DNA of 64,000 nucleotides from the NCBI RefSeq assembly GCF_001905885.1, contig NZ_LIYH01000006.1, positions 62,001 to 126,000 of the forward strand. Reading direction: 5' to 3'. Shown piece after piece: positions 1 through 8,399 of the stretch. The stretch comes from Streptomyces sp. CB03234 (lineage in GTDB: Bacteria; Actinomycetota; Actinomycetes; Streptomycetales; Streptomycetaceae). Numbering within the stretch: position 1 is the stretch's first letter; every line of letters starts with the position of its first letter. The notes beneath the pieces are model-generated. The model worked only from the letters and a program-made list of their open reading frames with translations. It did no database searches and was not told the origin of the DNA. A program made the translations under genes and the position numbers.

Positions 1-1489
1 CCCGCGTCGGGCCCATGCGGGACATCGCCGCCACCATCCAGCCCGAGCAGGACGATCTCGTACGGGCCGCACTCACCGCGTCCCTCTGCGTCCAGGGCGC
101 GCCCGGCACCGGCAAGACCGCCGTCGGCCTGCACCGGGCCGCGTACCTGCTCTACACCCACTCGCGGCGCATCGGAGCGGCGGCCTCCTGATCCTCGGCC
201 CGAACCGCACCTTCCTGTCGTACGTCTCCGAAGTCCTGCCCGCGCTGGGGGAGTCGGACGTCCGGCAGTCGACGGTCGAGGACGAGATCGACCGGGGCCA
301 CGAGGTGCGCGCGTACGACTCGCCCGAGGCGGAGGTGGTCAAGCACGACGCCCGGATGGCCGACGTCCTGCACCGCGCTCTGTACGCACGGGTCGGCGCG
401 CCCGCCGAGCCGCTTTCCGTGCCGGACGGCTCCTACCGGTGGCGGGTGCCGCTGGAGGAGCTGGCGCGGATCGTCGCGGAGGTACGGGCGGAGGCGCCGC
501 CCTACGCGGTGGGGCGCGAGCGGGTGCGCAGCCGGGTGGTACGGGCGGTCCAGCTCCTGGCGGAGCGGCGGGCGGGACCGAGGAGCGGGGCGTGGACGCG
601 GAAGACGGCGCGGGCGCGGGCGGTGTCGGCGTTCGTGGACGCGTGCTGGCCCAAGGTCACGCCGGAGGAGGTGCTCGCGGAGGTGCTGGCCGACCCCGAC
701 CCGTTCGCTGACGTGCTCACCGAACGGGAGCGGGAGGCGATCCGGTGGCCGAAGCCGCCGCGCTCGTACCGGTCGGCGCGGTGGAGCGCGGCCGACCTGG
801 TCCTGCTGGACGAACTCGCGGGGCTCGTCGAACGGCCCTCCGGCTACGGGCACATCGTGATCGACGAGGCCCAGGACCTCTCCCCGATGCAGTGCCGGGC
901 GATCGCCCGCCGCGCGGACTTCGGCACCCTGACCGTCCTCGGCGACCTCGCGCAGGGCACCACCCCGTGGGCCGCCCGCGACTGGCCGGAGCAACTCGCC
1001 CACCTGGGACGGAAGTCGGTGCCCGTGGTCGCCCTGACGACCGGGTTCCGCGTCCCGGCGGGCGTCGTCGCGCTCGCCAACCGGCTGCTGGACGCCCTCG
1101 ACGTGGACGTACCGCCCGGCCGGTCACTGCGCCGGGACGGCGAGGTGGCGGTCCGCGAGGTGCGGGACGTGCGGGAGGCGGTGGTGGACGCGGTGCGGTC
1201 GGCGCTGACCCGGGAGGGCTCCGTCGGCGTGATCGCCACGGACCGGGCGGCCGGCGCGCTGCGCGGCGCGCTGGAGGAGGCTGGCCTCGCCGGGCCGCGC
1301 GTGACGGTGCTGCCCGCCACGCTCGCCAAGGGCCTGGAGTACGACCACGTCGTCGTAGCCGAGCCCGCCGCCATCGTGGCGGCCGAACCGCGCGGGCTGA
1401 ACCGGCTGTACGTGGTCCTCACCCGCGCGGTCTCCCGCCTCGACGTGCTGCACAGCCTGCCGCTGCCTACACCGTTGCGGCCGGCTTGA
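1..1489 (+). pseudogene. helR: HelD/HelR-type RNA polymerase-recycling ATPase, frameshifted and cut by the window start
   Basis: The 3' part of a UvrD-like superfamily 1 ATPase of the HelD/HelR family, which removes stalled or rifampicin-bound RNA polymerase from DNA. Frame 3 (from base 3) reads RDIAATIQPEQ and then the Walker A stretch VQGAPGTGKTA, and stops at 189-191. From about 182 the expected continuation GLLILGPNRTFLSYV is in frame 2 and runs open to 1489. It includes the Walker B-like HIVIDEAQDLSP and the late helicase motifs TTGFRVP and GLEYDHVVV. Frame 2 has no good start before 305, so the intact protein needs one base more between about 170 and 182. Either the gene is broken or the base was lost in sequencing. 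The 5' end lies outside the window. The 3' end overlaps the convergent MFS gene by 23 bp. Confidence 0.75.
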
Positions 1490-2909
1490 GCGCCTCGCCG
1501 GTGGTGGCCGCCGGTGTGGCGCTTCGCTGACGGAGCACGGTGGCCGCGACGGCGAGGGCGGCGACGATGAGCCCCGTACCGACGGCGAAGGCCAGCCGGT
1601 ACCCGCCGGTCAGCGCCTCGGCCTGCCCGCTGCCGCTCGCCACCAGCGTCTCCGTGCGGGAGGCGGCGAGCGTGGACAGGACGGCGACGCCCAGCGCCAT
1701 GCCGATCTGCTGGGTGGTGTTGAACAGCCCGGACGCCAGCCCGGCGTCGTCCTCGCCCGCGTCCGACATGCCGAGCGTGGTGAGGGCGGGCAGGGCCAGC
1801 CCGAAGCCGGCGGCGAGCAGCATCACGGGCAGCAGGTCGACGACGTAGTCGGCCTGGACGGGGACGCGGGTGAGCAGTCCGAGGACGCCGATCAGCAGCA
1901 CCAGCCCGGCCAGCAGGACGTTGCGCTCCCCGAAGCGGGCGTTGAGGCGGGCGGAGACGCCCAGCGACACCGCGCCGATCACGGCGGCGGCCGGGAGCAT
2001 CGCGAGGCCGGTGGCGGCGGCGCCGTACCCGAGGACCTTCTGGAGGTAGAGCGCGACCAGGACCTGGAACGAGAACAGCGCGGCCACCATCAGGACCTGG
2101 ACCAGGTTGGCTCCGGCGACGCTGCGCGAGCGGAGGATCCGCAGCGGCATGAGCGGGGTGGCGGCGGTCGCCTGGCGTACGACGAAGGCGACGAGCAGGA
2201 GGGCGGCGAGGGCGCCGAAGCCCAGCGTGTGGGCCGAAGTCCAGCCGTACGCCTCGACCTTGACGACGGTGTAGATGCCGAGCATCAGCCCGCCGGTGAC
2301 CAGGGCCGCGCCGGTGACGTCGGCTCCGGCGGCGAGGCCGCGGCCACGGTCGGCCGGCAGGGCGGGCACGGCGACGGCGAGGGCGGCGAGCCCGATCGGC
2401 AGGTTGATGAAGAAGATCCAGTGCCAGTCGAGGGCGTCGGTGAGGACGCCGCCGAGCACCTGGCCGAGCGAGGCGCCCGCCGCGCCGGTGAAGCTGAACA
2501 CGGCGATGGCGCGGGCGCGTTCGCGGGGCTCGGTGAACAGTGTGACGAGGATGCCGAGGCTGACGGCGGAGGCCATCGCGCTGCCGGCGCCCTGGAGGAA
2601 GCGGGCGGCGATCAGTACGGCGGGCGAATCACCCAGCCCGGCCAGCAGCGAGGCGGCGGTGAACACCCCCGTACCGGCGAGGAACATCCTTTTGCGGCCG
2701 ATCAGGTCGCCGAGCCGCCCGGCGAGGAGCAGCAGGCTGCCGAAGGCGATCAGGTAGGCGTTGACGACCCAGCTGAGCGCGGCGGGGGAGAAGCCCAGGT
2801 CGTTCTGGATGGCCGGCATGGCGACGGTCACGATGCTGCCGTCGAGGACGGTCATCAGCATTCCGGTGGCGATGACGCCGAGGGCGAGGGTGCGTGGAGC
2901 GAGGGACAT
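1467..2909 (-). CDS. MFS drug exporter, DHA2 (EmrB/QacA-like) family
   Basis: A 480-residue polytopic membrane protein of the DHA2 major facilitator family, typically 14 helices and proton-driven efflux of drugs or toxic compounds. The N terminus has the family signature VLDGSIVTVAMPAIQ in helix 1, the motif A loop GRLGDLIGRKRMF, and motif C-like glycines in helix 5. I chose the ATG at 2909 (MSLAPRT) because AGGAGAG lies 6-8 nt before it. An ATG six codons earlier has no ribosome site. The marR gene lies just upstream on the same strand (124 bp gap), the usual layout of a locally repressed efflux pump. The start region sits inside a 13-bp perfect inverted repeat. The substrate is unknown. Confidence 0.88.
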   Translation of the reverse strand: MSLAPRTLALGVIATGMLMTVLDGSIVTVAMPAIQNDLGFSPAALSWVVNAYLIAFGSLLLLAGRLGDLIGRKRMFLAGTGVFTAASLLAGLGDSPAVLIAARFLQGAGSAMASAVSLGILVTLFTEPRERARAIAVFSFTGAAGASLGQVLGGVLTDALDWHWIFFINLPIGLAALAVAVPALPADRGRGLAAGADVTGAALVTGGLMLGIYTVVKVEAYGWTSAHTLGFGALAALLLVAFVVRQATAATPLMPLRILRSRSVAGANLVQVLMVAALFSFQVLVALYLQKVLGYGAAATGLAMLPAAAVIGAVSLGVSARLNARFGERNVLLAGLVLLIGVLGLLTRVPVQADYVVDLLPVMLLAAGFGLALPALTTLGMSDAGEDDAGLASGLFNTTQQIGMALGVAVLSTLAASRTETLVASGSGQAEALTGGYRLAFAVGTGLIVAALAVAATVLRQRSATPAATTGEALKPAATV

Positions 2910-2912
2910 GGC

Positions 2913-2947
2913 GGTCTCTCCTGTCATAGGACCCGACAGGAGAGACC
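2913..2947. promoter_or_regulatory. 13-bp perfect inverted repeat over the MFS ribosome-binding site
   Basis: GGTCTCTCCTGTC at 2913-2925 is repeated inverted at 2935-2947 with a 9-base spacer. On the minus strand the 3' arm holds the AGGAGAG ribosome site of the MFS gene. The repeat could be a DNA operator or an mRNA hairpin hiding the ribosome site. Confidence 0.6.
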
Positions 2948-2959
2948 GTAGCAGATAGT

Positions 2960-2985
2960 TTTGTTGCAGACGATTTGTTGCGGAC
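2960..2985. repeat. Direct repeat TTTGTTGC(A/G)GAC, two copies
   Basis: Copies at 2960-2971 and 2974-2985, 14 bp apart, lie just upstream of the MFS inverted repeat where a minus-strand promoter would be. The spacing is not a full helical turn. They could be activator or repressor half-sites. No binder is identified. Confidence 0.4.
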
Positions 2986-2988
2986 CTT

Positions 2989-3024
2989 TTCTCGGCCCTG
3001 TTCTCGGCCCTGTTCTCGGCCCTC
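2989..3024. repeat. 12-bp tandem repeat, three copies
   Basis: TTCTCGGCCCTG is repeated at 2989-3000, 3001-3012 and 3013-3024 (last base changed), just after the marR stop. It may be replication slippage. No clear hairpin. Confidence 0.6.
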
Positions 3025-3033
3025 TTCCGGGTC

Positions 3034-3522
3034 CTACTTCTCCCGCTGCCGGGCTCGCCGGGCCGGTCGCGGGCCCTCGACCGGAGTCGCCAGGTGCCCC
3101 TCGACCAGGTGGTTCAGTGCCCGCAGGAACACCTCCCGGTCACCCTCGGGGAGCGCGGCGAGCGCCTCCGCGTGTACGCGGTCGACGATCTCCTGGCTCC
3201 GCCGCGCGACCCGTGCGCCCTCCTCGGTGACGGCGATGATCCGGGCGCGCCGGTCCCTGCTGGAGGGCCGGCGCTCGGCGAGCCCGGCCTTCTCCAGGGC
3301 GTCGACCGTGACCACCATCGTGGTCTTGTCCATGTCGCCGATCTCGGCGAGCTGGATCTGGGTGCGCTCCTCCTCCAGGGCGTGGACGAGAACGCAGTGC
3401 ATGCGCGCCGTGAGCCCGATCTCGGCGAGGGCGGCCGACATCCGGGTGCGCAGGACGTGGCTGGTGTGGTCGAGGAGGAAGGACAGGTCGGGTTCGGTGC
3501 GGGCGGGTGACATGGCGGTCAT
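3034..3522 (-). CDS. MarR-family transcriptional regulator
   Basis: A 162-residue winged-helix repressor of the MarR family, which binds DNA as a dimer and releases it on binding a small aromatic ligand. The protein shows the MarR core: helices around LSFLLDHTSHVLRTRMSAAL, the recognition part IQLAEIGDMDKTTMVVTVDALEKAGL, and the wing RRPSSRDRRARIIAVTEEG with its conserved D-x-R. The start is either ATG 3522 (MTAMSPAR) or ATG 3513. Neither has a strong ribosome site and the mRNA may be leaderless. It lies upstream of the MFS pump on the same strand and probably represses itself and the pump. A set of overlapping half-sites lies just upstream at 3543-3561. Confidence 0.85.
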   Translation of the reverse strand: MTAMSPARTEPDLSFLLDHTSHVLRTRMSAALAEIGLTARMHCVLVHALEEERTQIQLAEIGDMDKTTMVVTVDALEKAGLAERRPSSRDRRARIIAVTEEGARVARRSQEIVDRVHAEALAALPEGDREVFLRALNHLVEGHLATPVEGPRPARRARQREK

Positions 3523-3542
3523 GTCGCCAGCGTACCCATTGG

Positions 3543-3561
3543 ATCCGTAACGGATTATCCG
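3543..3561. promoter_or_regulatory. Candidate MarR operator: three overlapping ATCCG/CGGAT half-sites
   Basis: ATCCG-TAA-CGGAT (3543-3555) and CGGAT-T-ATCCG (3551-3561) overlap and give three alternating half-sites about 20 bp before the marR start, at the promoter position. Autoregulation is inferred from location and symmetry. Confidence 0.5.
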
Positions 3562-3836
3562 AAAGGAGACTTTGCCGCGACGCGCGCACCGTCCCACGGG
3601 ACACGAACCCCTCATGTGAGTGACCGGCGCCCACGGGCCTGAGCACCGATACTCCGTTGCTTGATCAAAAACCGGTTCGACGGCATGGCGCGATGCAACG
3701 ACATGAGCACGCCGGACCCGCAACAACCGGGACCCGATCGCTTCGCTGATCAGATAGTGCGGGAAGCGCTCACCTTCACTGGGAACGGACATGTGAGTCG
3801 GGCTGTTCGGGGGTTACGGCGCGCCACGGGGAACAC

Positions 3837-3860
3837 TTTTGCAAGCGGCTGCTTGCAAAA
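3837..3860. promoter_or_regulatory. Palindromic operator before the XRE gene
   Basis: Ten-base arms TTTTGCAAGC and GCTTGCAAAA flank GGCT. A further half-site, GTTAGCAAG, follows at 3861-3869. The palindrome ends 27 bp before the XRE start codon, so autoregulation by that protein is likely. Confidence 0.65.
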
Positions 3861-3887
3861 GTTAGCAAGTGCGTGCACCATCGAGGC

Positions 3888-4292
3888 ATGGCATCACTCA
3901 ACGTCGGCAATCTCGGGGAGTACCTGCGCGAGCAGCGGCGCAACGCGCAGCTGTCGCTGCGTCAGCTCGCCGAAGCCGCCGGGGTGTCCAATCCGTATCT
4001 GAGCCAGATCGAGCGCGGGCTGCGCAAGCCGAGCGCGGAGGTGCTCCAGCAGGTCGCCAAGGCGCTGCGGATCTCCGCCGAAACGCTGTACGTGCGGGCC
4101 GGGATCCTGGACGAGCGGGAGCGCGAGGAGCTGGAGACGCGTGCCGTCATCCTCGCGGACCCGTCGATCAACGAGCGGCAGAAGCAGGTGCTGCTCCAGA
4201 TCTACGACTCGTTCCGCAAGGAGAACGGACTCGATACGGAGACGAAAGGTGCCGATCACACCACCGAGGACGGCACCTCACCCGAACTCTGA
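3888..4292 (+). CDS. XRE-family regulator of the HbhA/DUF2516 cluster
   Basis: A 134-residue DNA-binding protein. Residues about 7-65 form a Cro/C1-type helix-turn-helix (LGEYLREQRRNAQLSLRQLA ... SNPYLSQIERGLRKPS). A helical tail rich in Glu and Arg follows, and a polar C terminus. The ATG at 3888 is preferred to a GTG at 3873, which lies only five codons earlier. A strong TTGCAAGC-type palindrome lies just upstream. The order XRE, HbhA-like, DUF2516 on one strand matches, from memory, Rv0474-Rv0475-Rv0476 of Mycobacterium tuberculosis, so the regulator probably controls the next gene. It ends 26 bp before the HbhA-like start. Confidence 0.85.
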   Translation: MASLNVGNLGEYLREQRRNAQLSLRQLAEAAGVSNPYLSQIERGLRKPSAEVLQQVAKALRISAETLYVRAGILDEREREELETRAVILADPSINERQKQVLLQIYDSFRKENGLDTETKGADHTTEDGTSPEL

Positions 4293-4318
4293 CTCTGCGA
4301 TCCGGGAGGACCACAGTC

Positions 4319-4891
4319 GTGGCCATCATCGAAGAACTCCGTACGCCCCTCTACTTCGCCGCCGGTACGGCCGACCTCGCCGTACAGCAGGCCAAGAAGG
4401 TTCCCGGCCTGATCGAGCAGATCGCCGCCGAGGCGCCCGCGCGCATCGACGCGGTGCGCAACACCGACCCCAAGGCCGTGCAGGAGAAGGTGAGCGCCCA
4501 GGCCAAGGAGGCCCAGGCCACCGTCCAGGCCAAGGTCACCGAGGTGCTCGGCTCCCTGGACACGGACCTGAAGAAGCTGGGCGAGAACGCCCAGCACCTG
4601 GCGCTGCGGAGCGTCGGCGTGGCGGCCGAGTACGCGGTCAGGGCGCGCGAGGCGTACGAGAAGGTCGCCGAGCACGGTGAGCAGGCCGTGAAGCAGTGGC
4701 GCGGCGAGGCCGCCGAGGAGATCAACGAGATCGCCATCGCCGTCGAGCCGGACCCGGAGCCGAAGGCGGGCGAGCCGAAGGCGGCGGATGGGCAGCCCAA
4801 GGCGCCCGCCGCGAAGAAGGCCACCCCGGCGAAGAAGGCCCCGGCCCCGCGCAAGCCGGCGGCGAAGAAGACGACGGCGTCGGACCAGTAA
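4319..4891 (+). CDS. HbhA-like lysine/alanine/proline-rich coiled-coil protein
   Basis: A 190-residue protein resembling the mycobacterial heparin-binding haemagglutinin. It has a long Ala/Glu/Lys helical region (about residues 15-135, likely coiled coil) and a low-complexity C-terminal tail with repeated PAKK/AAKK motifs like the heparin-binding tail of HbhA. No signal peptide is visible. Start is GTG 4319 with GGAGG nine bases before it, which fits better than any upstream codon of the same frame. In mycobacteria HbhA is an adhesin and also linked to lipid bodies and the growing pole. In a saprophyte an envelope or polar-growth role is more likely than host adhesion. That is inference. Confidence 0.75.
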   Translation: MAIIEELRTPLYFAAGTADLAVQQAKKVPGLIEQIAAEAPARIDAVRNTDPKAVQEKVSAQAKEAQATVQAKVTEVLGSLDTDLKKLGENAQHLALRSVGVAAEYAVRAREAYEKVAEHGEQAVKQWRGEAAEEINEIAIAVEPDPEPKAGEPKAADGQPKAPAAKKATPAKKAPAPRKPAAKKTTASDQ

Positions 4892-5032
4892 CGCCGGCTG
4901 TTCCAGGGGCCGGGTCCCTTTCGGCGGGGCGCCGGCCCCCTGGCGGGGCGCGGGCACGTTCGGGGTGGCCGGGGCGTTGTACCGGTACCTTGGCCGCGAG
5001 GCGCTTCACTCACTGACTAGGCGGTGCTCAGC

Positions 5033-5377
5033 ATGTTGCTCGCAGGATTCAGCACGTTCCTCTTTCTGCTCAACCTCGCCATGCTCCTGATCGCCGTGGT
5101 CGCCCTGTTCATCGCGGCGACGGCACGCGAGGACGCCTATCGCGCCGCCGACAAGCAGACCAAGATGTTCTGGCTGATCATCCTGGGCGTCACGGTCGCG
5201 GTGAACCTGCTCGTACCGATGCTGTTCCTGCAGATCGCCGGGCTCGTCGCGTCGATCGTCTTCATGGTCGACGTACGGCCCGCCCTCCAGCAGGTCTCCG
5301 GCGGTGGCCGTGGCGGCCGCCGCGGCGGCGGCTCCAGCAGCGACGGGCCGTACGGCCCCTACAACGGCGGCCGCTAG
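5033..5377 (+). CDS. DUF2516 family membrane protein
   Basis: A 114-residue protein with two or three transmembrane segments (about residues 5-30, 45-65 and 65-82) and a Gly/Arg/Ser-rich cytoplasmic or surface tail. It matches the DUF2516 family, which in actinobacteria follows the HbhA gene. Function unknown. ATG 5033 is chosen. A GTG three codons earlier is possible. About 140 bp separate it from the HbhA-like gene, so it may have its own promoter. Confidence 0.8.
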   Translation: MLLAGFSTFLFLLNLAMLLIAVVALFIAATAREDAYRAADKQTKMFWLIILGVTVAVNLLVPMLFLQIAGLVASIVFMVDVRPALQQVSGGGRGGRRGGGSSSDGPYGPYNGGR

Positions 5378-5668
5378 CGACACGCCCGGGCCCCGGCGGA
5401 ACGCCGGGCCGCTGGCCGCCGGGGCCGGTCCCGGGGCGGGGCCGCGGGGTGGGGTCCGACGCGGTACCGCACGGTCTGCGGCGCCGGACGTCAGCGGAAG
5501 CCGACGGCGGGCCCGATGCGGTCGGCGGGCGCGGCTCCAGGACGCCGGCCCGGTGCGGTCGGCCGATCCGCCGTGGTGGAGGCCGGCGGTGCCGGACGCC
5601 GCACGCGGGGCCGAGGCCGGGCCGGACGCGGTACGGCGCGCAGGGCGCGGGATCCGCGGCGGCGGGCG
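5378..5668. other. Gene-free gap between convergent genes
   Basis: A 291-bp GC-rich gap between the convergent DUF2516 and PP2C genes. It lacks the composite repeat found in three other convergent gaps of the window. I see no gene or strong terminator in it. Confidence 0.6.
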
Positions 5669-6955
5669 TCAGCGGCGGGACGGGGCCCGGTCGGGGGCCG
5701 TCCGGTCGCGGTCGCGGGAAGTGCGTTCGCGCGCGAGCAGCAGCACGGCCACGTCGTCCGTCAGCTCCCCGCCGTTCAGCTCCCGCACCTGCGCCACCGC
5801 GGCCTCCAGCAGCTCCTCGCCGCCCAGGCCCTGCGCCAGCAGGCGGTTGACCATCTCGACCATGCCGTCCTGGCCCAGCCGCGGCGAACCCGGGCCCGCC
5901 GAGCGGCCCTCGATCAGCCCGTCGGTGTACATCATCAGGCTCCACGAGCCGCCCAGCTCCACCTGCCGGCGCGGCCAGCGGGCGCGCGGCAGCAGCCCCA
6001 GGGCGGGGCCGCCGTCCTCGTACGGAAGGAGCTGCGCCGCCCGGCCGTGCCGCGCTATCAGGGGCGAGGGGTGGCCCGCCAGGCACAGCCCGGCCCGGCG
6101 CCCGTCCGGCGCGATGTCCACCGTGCACAGGGTCGCGAAGATCTCCTCGTTGTCCCGCTCGTGCTCCAGCACCTGCTGCAGCGTCGACAGCAGCTCGTCG
6201 CCGCACAGGCCCGCCAGCGTCAGCGCCCGCCACGCGATGCGCAGCTCCACGCCGAGCGCCGCCTCGTCCGGACCGTGCCCGCACACGTCCCCGATCATGG
6301 CGTGCACGGTCCCGTCCGGCGTCCGGACGGTGTCGTAGAAGTCGCCGCCCAGCAGCGCCCGCGAGCGCCCCGGCCGGTAGCGGGCCGCGAAGCGCAGGTC
6401 GGAGCCCTGGAGCAGTGGTGTGGGCAGCAGGCCCCGCTCCAGGCGGGCGTTCTCCTGCGCCCGCAGCCGCGACTCGGCCAGCTTGACCTGGACCGAGTCG
6501 GCCCGCTTGCGTTCCACGGCGTACCGGATGGCGCGGCTCAGCAGCGGCCCGTCCAGCTCCTCGCGGCACAGGTGGTCCTGCGCCCCGGCGTGTACCGCCG
6601 CGGCCGCCAGCTCCGTGTCGCCCCGCGCGGTCAGCGCCAGGACGGCGTGGCGCGGCGCGAGGCGCAGTACGTGGTGCAGCGGCCCCAGCCGGTCGTCGTC
6701 GTCGCCCGTCCGGCCGGCGGGCAGCGCGAGGTCGACGAGCACGCAGTGCACGTCGTCGGTGAGCAGCCGCTCCGCCTCGGTGAGGTTGCGGGCGGTACGG
6801 ATACGGACCCGGCCGCCGGACGCGTCGACCAGCTCCGGAACGGTGAAGGTGCCCGCCGGGTCGTCCTCGATCACCAGGAGGGTGAGGTCCGTGCTGCCGA
6901 CGGCGGCGGTCTCTGCGGCCGCGTTCACCCTCTGTCGCGGTACGGGTACGGGCAT
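5669..6955 (-). CDS. Response-regulator-coupled PP2C (SpoIIE/RsbU-type) protein phosphatase
   Basis: A 428-residue signalling protein. Residues about 20-140 are a receiver domain with the acidic pair in LLVIEDD and the phosphoacceptor Asp in VLVDLALP. A helical linker follows (about 150-185), then a PP2C-type phosphatase domain with metal-binding Asp motifs GGDFYDTV, MIGDVCGHG, MYTDGLIEG and LTDDVAVLLL. Such proteins dephosphorylate anti-sigma factor antagonists, so it probably feeds a sigma factor partner-switch pathway in response to a histidine kinase encoded elsewhere. The start is ATG 6955 with a GGAAGGAA ribosome site. The longer open frame upstream has no support. No partner kinase or antagonist lies next to it. 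Confidence 0.85.
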   Translation of the reverse strand: MPVPVPRQRVNAAAETAAVGSTDLTLLVIEDDPAGTFTVPELVDASGGRVRIRTARNLTEAERLLTDDVHCVLVDLALPAGRTGDDDDRLGPLHHVLRLAPRHAVLALTARGDTELAAAAVHAGAQDHLCREELDGPLLSRAIRYAVERKRADSVQVKLAESRLRAQENARLERGLLPTPLLQGSDLRFAARYRPGRSRALLGGDFYDTVRTPDGTVHAMIGDVCGHGPDEAALGVELRIAWRALTLAGLCGDELLSTLQQVLEHERDNEEIFATLCTVDIAPDGRRAGLCLAGHPSPLIARHGRAAQLLPYEDGGPALGLLPRARWPRRQVELGGSWSLMMYTDGLIEGRSAGPGSPRLGQDGMVEMVNRLLAQGLGGEELLEAAVAQVRELNGGELTDDVAVLLLARERTSRDRDRTAPDRAPSRR

Positions 6956-7185
6956 CGGTGTGGTTTCCTTCCCTCCCCCCGAGGGCACGGTGGCGCGTCG
7001 GACGACACACCACCCGACGGGGACCATAGCGGTCCGCGGTGGCCGAACGGAATGGTGATCAGCGAAGAGCCGATGGCATATGCCGCGCAGCGGGAGGTAG
7101 TTGGGCACCGGGTCATGACGAACGTCACGCGCCGCGTGTTGGCCCGGTCACATCCCGGGACGTATCCGACAGCGGGAGGCGCGCC

Positions 7186-8253
7186 TTACTTGTCCGGGCG
7201 TACGACTCCGAGGATCGCCATCGAGCCCGCACCGGCCACCGTCACGTTCCGTCCCGGCCGGGGCGCGTGGATGATCGCCCCGTCGCCGATGTACAGGCCG
7301 ACATGGCTGGCGTCCGCGTGGTAGATGATCAGGTCGCCCGGCCGCATGTCCTTGACGTCGATCCGGGGCAGCAGCCGCCACTGCTCCTGCGACGTGCGCG
7401 GGATGCCCGTGCCGGCCGCCGCCCACGCCTGCGACGTCAGCCCCGAGCAGTCGTACGACCCCGGGCCCTCCGCGCCCCACACGTACGGCTTGCCGAGCTG
7501 GGCCGTCGCGAACTCGACCGCCTTCTTGCCCTGCGGGCTCACGCTGCCGCCGGTCTCCTTCAGTACGCCGGAGCCGAGCCACGCCGTCTGCGCCTGGGCC
7601 TGCTCGTCCCGCTCCAGTTGCAGCAGCCGCTCGCGCTCCGCCGTCTCCAGCTGGGACTCCAGCTTCTTCGCCGCCGCGATCTTGGTCTCGATCTGCTTCT
7701 TCGTCCTGGCCTGCTGGACCCGGCTCGCCTCCAGCCTGGTCCAGTGCGCGCTGGCGTCCTTGGTGTACGCCTCCAAGTCCGCCTGCCGCTGCTTCAGTTC
7801 GGCGAGGAGATCCTTGGTGGCCTTCTGGCCCTGCTGGAGGCGGCCGACGCCGCTGAGGAAGAGCTGCGGGTCGTCGCTGAGGACCAGCTGCGCCTCGTCG
7901 GGTATGCCACCGTTGCGGTACTGGGCGCGGGCGGCCGCGCCGGCCCGCGTCTTCAGGTCCTCGATACGGGCCTGGCCGTCCACGATGGCCTGCGCCAGCT
8001 TCACGATCTCGGCCGACTGCTTCTTCGCCCGCTCCTCGGCCAGGTTGTACGCGTCGGTGGCGGAGGCGGCCTGGCGGTAGAGGGTGTCGATCTCGCGGCG
8101 TACCTCTTCCAGGCTCTTGCCGGAGGCACCGGCCACGGGGGGCGGGGGAGGGGGCGGGGTGGGCGCGGCGTACGCCGCCTGGACCGGTGACGCCAGCACG
8201 GTCAGAGCGCAGACCACGGTGATCGCGGCGGTGGCGCAACGGCGTCGGTTCAC
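7186..8253 (-). CDS. Secreted NlpC/P60 peptidoglycan hydrolase with coiled-coil N domain
   Basis: A 355-residue secreted cell-wall hydrolase. It has a signal peptide (NRRRC then a hydrophobic run ending near AAYAAP), a Pro-rich spacer, a long coiled-coil region (about 40-215, EEVRREIDTLYRQA onward) like RipA-type autoinhibited hydrolases, and a C-terminal NlpC/P60 domain. That domain has the catalytic Cys in SYDCSGL and His in DASHVGLYIG and IIHAPRPG. It should cleave the D-Glu/diaminopimelate bond of peptide stems during growth or division. The start is GTG 8253 behind GGGGGAG. ATG 8265 is an alternative. I looked for a ydaO (c-di-AMP) riboswitch upstream and saw none. Confidence 0.88.
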   Translation of the reverse strand: MNRRRCATAAITVVCALTVLASPVQAAYAAPTPPPPPPPVAGASGKSLEEVRREIDTLYRQAASATDAYNLAEERAKKQSAEIVKLAQAIVDGQARIEDLKTRAGAAARAQYRNGGIPDEAQLVLSDDPQLFLSGVGRLQQGQKATKDLLAELKQRQADLEAYTKDASAHWTRLEASRVQQARTKKQIETKIAAAKKLESQLETAERERLLQLERDEQAQAQTAWLGSGVLKETGGSVSPQGKKAVEFATAQLGKPYVWGAEGPGSYDCSGLTSQAWAAAGTGIPRTSQEQWRLLPRIDVKDMRPGDLIIYHADASHVGLYIGDGAIIHAPRPGRNVTVAGAGSMAILGVVRPDK

Positions 8254-8399
8254 GGACTCCCCCATCTCCCCATCTGATTTACCGTCAGTAACTTCGGGCT
8301 GCCGATCGAGATGGTGCCATGAGGCTCGCGAAAACGACAGAGTCACACCCACCCATGGGGGACGAAAGATCGTTCAGGTGCGTTCCGTCTGAGAGGTGT

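Noticed and set aside
165..191. Programmed frameshift in the HelR-type gene
   Set aside because: There is no slippery run or downstream structure at the junction, and HelD-family genes are not known to use frameshifting.
8254..8399. ydaO (c-di-AMP) riboswitch before the NlpC/P60 gene
   Set aside because: Such switches precede some streptomycete cell-wall hydrolases, but I found none of the conserved core here, and the gap is short.
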